NCBI GenBank assembly: GCA_049840395.1
Contig: JASGLD010000005.1
Coordinates: 248,001-312,000 of the forward strand
Direction: 5' to 3'
Length of the DNA stretch: 64,000 nt
Source of the DNA: CAILZL01 sp049840395
GTDB lineage: Bacteria; Pseudomonadota; Gammaproteobacteria; Steroidobacterales; Steroidobacteraceae
The notes beneath the pieces were generated by a model. That model was not told the origin of the DNA and searched no databases. It worked only from the letters and a program-made list of their open reading frames with translations. Every line of letters starts with the position of its first letter. The first letter of the stretch is position 1. The position numbers and the translations under genes are program-made. Of this stretch, positions 60,270 through 64,000 are shown one piece after another.

Positions 60270-61724
60270 TCAGCCAATTCCGCCTACACACATATATTTC
60301 AGCTCAGTGTAATCGTCGATCCCATACTTTGAGCCTTCGCGTCCCTGGCCCGATTCCTTGATACCACCAAAGGGCGCAACTTCAGTTGAAATCAAACCGG
60401 TGTTGATGCCCACCATGCCGTATTCCAATGCTTCGCCCACGCGCCAGCTGCGCGCCAAGTCTTTTGTATAAAAGTAAGAAGCCAAGCCAAACTCGGTATC
60501 GTTAGCCATTTGAATCGCTTCGGCTTCGGTCTTGAAACGGAACAATGGTGCAACCGGGCCGAAGGTTTCTTCGCGTGACAGCAACATGTTGGATTTCACA
60601 TCGGTGAGTACGGTGGCTTCAAAGAACGAACCACCCAGCGCATGACGCTTGCCGCCCAGAACAATCTTTGCGCCCTTGGTTACTGCATCAGCGACATGTT
60701 CTTCCACCTTGCTCAGGGCCTTCATGTCGATCAGTGGGCCAAGTTCGGTGGGATTTTCCAGGCCATTGCCGATACGCAACTTCTGCACTGCTGCCACCAG
60801 TTTGGCAGTAAAGGCTTCATACACACCGTCTTGTACCAGCAAGCGATTGGCACATACACAGGTCTGGCCGGTGTTGCGGTACTTGCTGGCGATGGCGCCT
60901 TGCACGGCGGCGTCGAGATCGGCGTCATCGAACACGATAAAGGGCGCGTTGCCACCGAGTTCGAGCGAAACTTTTTTCATGGTGCCGGCGCATTGCGCCA
61001 TGAGTTGTTTGCCCACTTCGGTGGAGCCGGTAAAACTCAATTTGCGTACCGAGGGACTTCTGGTTAGTTCACCGCCGATCACGTGAGCGCTGCCGGTAAT
61101 CACATTGAATACGCCCGGCGGAATGCCGGCGCGATCAGCGAGTTCCGCCAATGCCAGCGCCGAGTAAGGTGTTTGCGTGGCAGGCTTGACCACCATGGTG
61201 CAGCCGGCAGCCAGTGCCGGGCCGGCTTTGCGAGTGATCATGGCAGAAGGGAAGTTCCAAGGTGTGATGGCGGCGACTACGCCCACCGGTTGGCGAATCA
61301 CGATGATGCGTTTGTCGACCTGATGACCGGGAATCACATCGCCATAGATACGCTTGGCTTCTTCAGCGAACCACTCGATGAAACTGGCAGCGTAGGCTAT
61401 TTCACCTTTGGACTCGGCCAGCGGCTTGCCCTGCTCGGCAGTCATGATCGTGGTAAGGCTATCCTGGTATTGCACGATCAATTCAAACCAGCGTCGTAAC
61501 AGCGCGGCACGTTCCTTCGGAGTTTTTGCGCGCCATGCTGGTAACGCAGTATGTGCGGTATCGATGGCGTGCCGTGTCTCATCTGCATTGAACGAGGGCA
61601 CGGTGCCCAGCGTTTCTTGATTGGCTGGGTTAATTACAGGAATGCTCAGTCCTGATGCGGCATCCAGCCACTGGCCATTAACGTAGCATTGCTGACGGAA
61701 CAACATGGGGTCGCACAATTTCAT
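60270..61724 (-). CDS. gabD: Succinate-semialdehyde dehydrogenase
   Basis: 484 residues, as for GabD. The aldehyde dehydrogenase motifs are VSLELGGNAPFIVFDDADLD (catalytic Glu), NTGQTCVCANRLLVQDG (catalytic Cys) and TPWNFPSAMITRKAGPALAA. It oxidises succinate semialdehyde to succinate with NADP. Start ATG 61724 matches the family (MKLCDPMLFRQQ). The dienelactone hydrolase gene lies 13 bases upstream on the same strand, so it is probably cotranscribed. Confidence 0.94.
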   Translation of the reverse strand: MKLCDPMLFRQQCYVNGQWLDAASGLSIPVINPANQETLGTVPSFNADETRHAIDTAHTALPAWRAKTPKERAALLRRWFELIVQYQDSLTTIMTAEQGKPLAESKGEIAYAASFIEWFAEEAKRIYGDVIPGHQVDKRIIVIRQPVGVVAAITPWNFPSAMITRKAGPALAAGCTMVVKPATQTPYSALALAELADRAGIPPGVFNVITGSAHVIGGELTRSPSVRKLSFTGSTEVGKQLMAQCAGTMKKVSLELGGNAPFIVFDDADLDAAVQGAIASKYRNTGQTCVCANRLLVQDGVYEAFTAKLVAAVQKLRIGNGLENPTELGPLIDMKALSKVEEHVADAVTKGAKIVLGGKRHALGGSFFEATVLTDVKSNMLLSREETFGPVAPLFRFKTEAEAIQMANDTEFGLASYFYTKDLARSWRVGEALEYGMVGINTGLISTEVAPFGGIKESGQGREGSKYGIDDYTELKYMCVGGIG

Positions 61725-61737
61725 TACCGTTCTCCGT

Positions 61738-62403
61738 TTAGTCCACGTGCCTGCTCAGAAAACCCAGGCTGCGCTTCAGTGCCAGTTCTGCGGCTTGCGG
61801 ATGGTATTTGTCTGGTCGCAGATTGTTGTTGAAGGCGTGTTGCGCACCGGTATACACGTGAAATTCACCGTGCGGATTGGCGGCCTGAATCTGAGCAATC
61901 GCATCGGATGATAGAAAGCTATCCAGCTCGCCGAAGTGGTACAGCACAGGTGCATGCACAGTTTCGCCTAGATACTGCAGCGTACGCGTACCGTAGTAGG
62001 AAATGGCTGCTGCAATAGGCAGGCGACAGGCTGCCACATGCGCCACAGTGCCACCCCAGCAGTAGCCGATGACGGCCACTTTGCCGGCGCGACTTGCGTA
62101 TTGCACGGTGGCGGCCAGGTCGGCATAGGTGTCGAGGTCGTGTAGCTGGCCGGCATTGCTGCGGGCCTCGTCGAATTGCTGCGGAGTCAATTCGATGCCT
62201 GGCCGCAGTCGATCAAAGAAGGCGGGCGCTAGGGCCAGATACCCCGCCGCCGCATATTGATCCGTGACGCCGCGAATATGGGCGGTGACACCGAAGATCT
62301 CTTGCACGATAACCACCGCGCCCTTGGGTTTGCCGGTGGGTTCGCTGCAATAAACATTGAAAACATGCCCATCGGCGGCGGTTAGCTGAACGGATTTACC
62401 CAT
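61738..62403 (-). CDS. Dienelactone hydrolase family protein
   Basis: 221 residues. DLH features: VVIVQEIFGVTAHIRGVTDQ, the nucleophile region VIGYCWGGTVAHVAA (Cys) and YTGAQHAFNNNLRPD (His). Dienelactone hydrolases open a lactone in chloroaromatic degradation; many homologues act on other esters. Start ATG 62403. Coupled with gabD downstream, 13 bases apart. Confidence 0.92.
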   Translation of the reverse strand: MGKSVQLTAADGHVFNVYCSEPTGKPKGAVVIVQEIFGVTAHIRGVTDQYAAAGYLALAPAFFDRLRPGIELTPQQFDEARSNAGQLHDLDTYADLAATVQYASRAGKVAVIGYCWGGTVAHVAACRLPIAAAISYYGTRTLQYLGETVHAPVLYHFGELDSFLSSDAIAQIQAANPHGEFHVYTGAQHAFNNNLRPDKYHPQAAELALKRSLGFLSRHVD

Positions 62404-62766
62404 GGTGAGGTCCTGTAGAGAGGTTAAAGGGTTTGCCCCTAAAAAAAATTGCGAAACGGTGACAGGGTTGGCGAGTTTTTGTCGCTAACCTCATTACGGA
62501 AATGCGTGTGAGTGGAATGGGATTTCCACAGGGACCCGGATGGGGTAGGGACACGCTAGGGCAAGGACGCCCCAGTTCCGCCACGGTCGGCTGCACTTGC
62601 ATCACTCTTTGCCAAAAGACAGTCAGCGCAGTTAACCGATAACCAACCGGCGGTTGGAGTGGAGCGCGCGCCAGTTGACCTGTCTTAGGGTCGCTGGCCG
62701 CGCTCCAATTCATAACTACACCTATCCCAACCGCCGTCATCGCTCGTCGCATCTATTGGTCGGCAA
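62404..62766. other. Intergenic region, nothing recognised
   Basis: 363 bases between the thiolase stop and the hydrolase start. A minus-strand frame (62396-62752) is open but has no recognisable features and a compositional look of non-coding DNA. Confidence 0.5.
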
Positions 62767-64000
62767 TCAGGCTTTTTCAACAATAGCCGTTACGCCCATA
62801 CCGCCGGCTGTGCAGACCGAAATCAGGCCGCGCTTGCCGCCACGAGTGGCGAGGAGTTTGGCCATCACCCCCAAAATGCGCGCGCCGGTGGCTGCAAAGG
62901 GATGACCTACGGCCAAGCTGCTGCCCACCACATTTAATTTGGTCCGATCGATGCTGCCCAAGGGAGCGTTCAGGCCCAGACGTTCACTGCAGAATTCCTT
63001 CGATTCCCAGGCTTTGAGCGTACACAACACTTGGGCGGCGAAGGCTTCGTGAATTTCGTAAAAGTCGAAATCCTGCAAGCTCAGATTAGCATCGCGCAGC
63101 ATGCGTGGTACTGCATAGGCGGGAGCCATCAACAGCCCTTCCTTGTTGACGAAGTCCACTGCCGCTGCCTTGCCAAAACTGAGATAAGCCAGCACGGGTA
63201 AACCGCGTGCCTGCGCCCAGCTTTCGCTGGCCAGCAACACGGTAGCGGCGCCGTCCGTTAAAGGTGTGGAGTTGCCCGCAGTCAGCGTGCCGCCAGGGCC
63301 AGGATCAAACACGGGTTTGAGCTTGGCGAGTTTTTCCAGGCTGCTATCGCGACGCATGTTGTTATCTACGGTCAATCCGCCGAAGGGACTAACCAGGTCA
63401 TCCATAAAACCCGCCTCGTAGGCCGCGGCGGCTTTTTGATGGCTTTGTAGCGCCAGCGTATCTTGGTCTTCGCGACGAATGCCCCAGTGCTTGGCCATCT
63501 GTTCGCAACTCTGGCCCATCGACAGACCGGTGCGAGGTTCGGTTACACCGGGTGTAACCGGTACGAAATGTTTCGGGCGCAGACCAAGCCAGGGTGAAAG
63601 CTTTTCCATGAAGCTGCGGCCACGCGCGCTTTTCAGCAGCAACTGTTGGTAGCTGCGCGGATAGACAATAGGCACATCGCTGGCCGAATCAACGCCGGCA
63701 GCGATACCGACATCAATTTGTCCCAGCGCAATTTTGGCGCCGATCGAGATGGCATTCTCCAGGCTGGTGCCGCAGGCGCGTTGCAGATCGAAGGCGGGTG
63801 TCTCCGGTGCCAGTCCGCAGCCGAGCACGGCTTCACGTGTCAGATTGAAGTCACGTGAGTGTTTCATGACTGCGCCGCCGGCCACTTCGCCCAAGGTCAG
63901 GCCTTGCAGGCGATACCGTTCCACCAAGCCTTTGAGTGCCGCGGTCAACAAATCCTGATTGGAGTACTGCGCATACACGCCCATGGAGCGCGCGAAGGGG
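62767..64000 (-). CDS. Acetyl-CoA acetyltransferase (FadI/thiolase), 5' end outside window
   Basis: The frame is open to the window edge; the first five codons inside give PFARS before MGVYAQYSNQDLLTAALKGL, so the real start lies beyond 64000. Thiolase features: LQRACGTSLENAIS (acyl-accepting Cys), GHPFAATGARILGVM (His) and CTAGGMGVTA (second Cys). It splits 3-ketoacyl-CoA, as in beta-oxidation. More than one thiolase subfamily fits; FadI-like is preferred because of the EVAGGAVMKHSRDFNLTREA segment. Confidence 0.93.
   Translation of the reverse strand, partial: PFARSMGVYAQYSNQDLLTAALKGLVERYRLQGLTLGEVAGGAVMKHSRDFNLTREAVLGCGLAPETPAFDLQRACGTSLENAISIGAKIALGQIDVGIAAGVDSASDVPIVYPRSYQQLLLKSARGRSFMEKLSPWLGLRPKHFVPVTPGVTEPRTGLSMGQSCEQMAKHWGIRREDQDTLALQSHQKAAAAYEAGFMDDLVSPFGGLTVDNNMRRDSSLEKLAKLKPVFDPGPGGTLTAGNSTPLTDGAATVLLASESWAQARGLPVLAYLSFGKAAAVDFVNKEGLLMAPAYAVPRMLRDANLSLQDFDFYEIHEAFAAQVLCTLKAWESKEFCSERLGLNAPLGSIDRTKLNVVGSSLAVGHPFAATGARILGVMAKLLATRGGKRGLISVCTAGGMGVTAIVEKA

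Noticed and set aside
62396..62752. Minus-strand frame of 118 codons between the thiolase and hydrolase genes
   Set aside because: Overlaps the hydrolase start and has no recognisable features; treated as non-coding.

Overview
The window looks like chromosomal DNA from an aerobic gammaproteobacterium of moderately high GC. The aroK-aroB-dgt-hemE order, the divergent tesA / ybbA-ybbP block, many outer-membrane TonB-dependent receptors and a wealth of DUF6152-type secreted proteins suggest something near Steroidobacteraceae or Xanthomonadales-like lineages. That placement is inference; there is no rRNA or tRNA in the window to confirm it.

Layout. 1-3759: core genes aroK (partial), aroB, dgt, hemE. 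4053-5219: an OmpA-family porin with a strong terminator. 5495-15181: a striking block of secreted proteins built from repeated modules. It has four members of an unnamed periplasmic family (called family X here), three DUF6152 proteins, two NTF2/SnoaL-like proteins, a two-repeat secreted protein and a divergent pair of PepSY membrane proteins. 15616-25819: a TonB-dependent receptor, an alpha/beta hydrolase, a 2-keto-4-pentenoate hydratase-like enzyme, a DUF3500 protein with a His-rich N-terminus, and a FecI-FecR-STN/TonB receptor trio. Together these suggest uptake and breakdown of a small organic substrate, possibly with metal handling. 25924-27545: type II NADH dehydrogenase and a small SH3-like protein.

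27814-31514 holds the most unusual locus: a membrane-anchored TIR protein, divergent from a patatin phospholipase, a small protein with two PGDYG-like motifs, and a second membrane-anchored TIR protein. Copies of one palindromic repeat family bracket it. The architecture suggests an NAD/lipid-targeting defence or stress-signalling cassette, which is not proven.

31752-37338: fadD, tesA, ybbA, ybbP. 37416-38867: a small accessory patch (orphan barstar, GNAT, frameshifted ORF6N gene). 38973-40177: unrecognised genes. 40253-45125: a three-gene 2-oxoacid:ferredoxin oxidoreductase operon whose third partner is a GltD-like flavoprotein fused to a ferredoxin. 45434-57154: mostly single housekeeping or stress genes (HopJ family, LCAT-like lipase, YkgJ, peptide deformylase, FmdB-like, MocA-like, YchJ, DUF2277, WYL regulator, VOC, Lon, Hsp20, methyltransferase, WrbA, GNAT). 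Hsp20-lon has a recognisable heat-shock promoter. 57240-64000: YgiQ radical SAM protein carrying an in-frame repeat insertion, a lipoprotein, and an apparent succinate-semialdehyde dehydrogenase / dienelactone hydrolase / thiolase group.

Three dispersed repeat families are visible: REP/REPIN-like palindromes (8591, 14527, 18248, 25847), a CCCCCACCC-type palindromic element (15255, 27688, 31525, 43202), and a GTAGGTTGGGC-type element (37371, 37771, 57155). No CRISPR array, insertion sequence, tRNA or rRNA was recognised.
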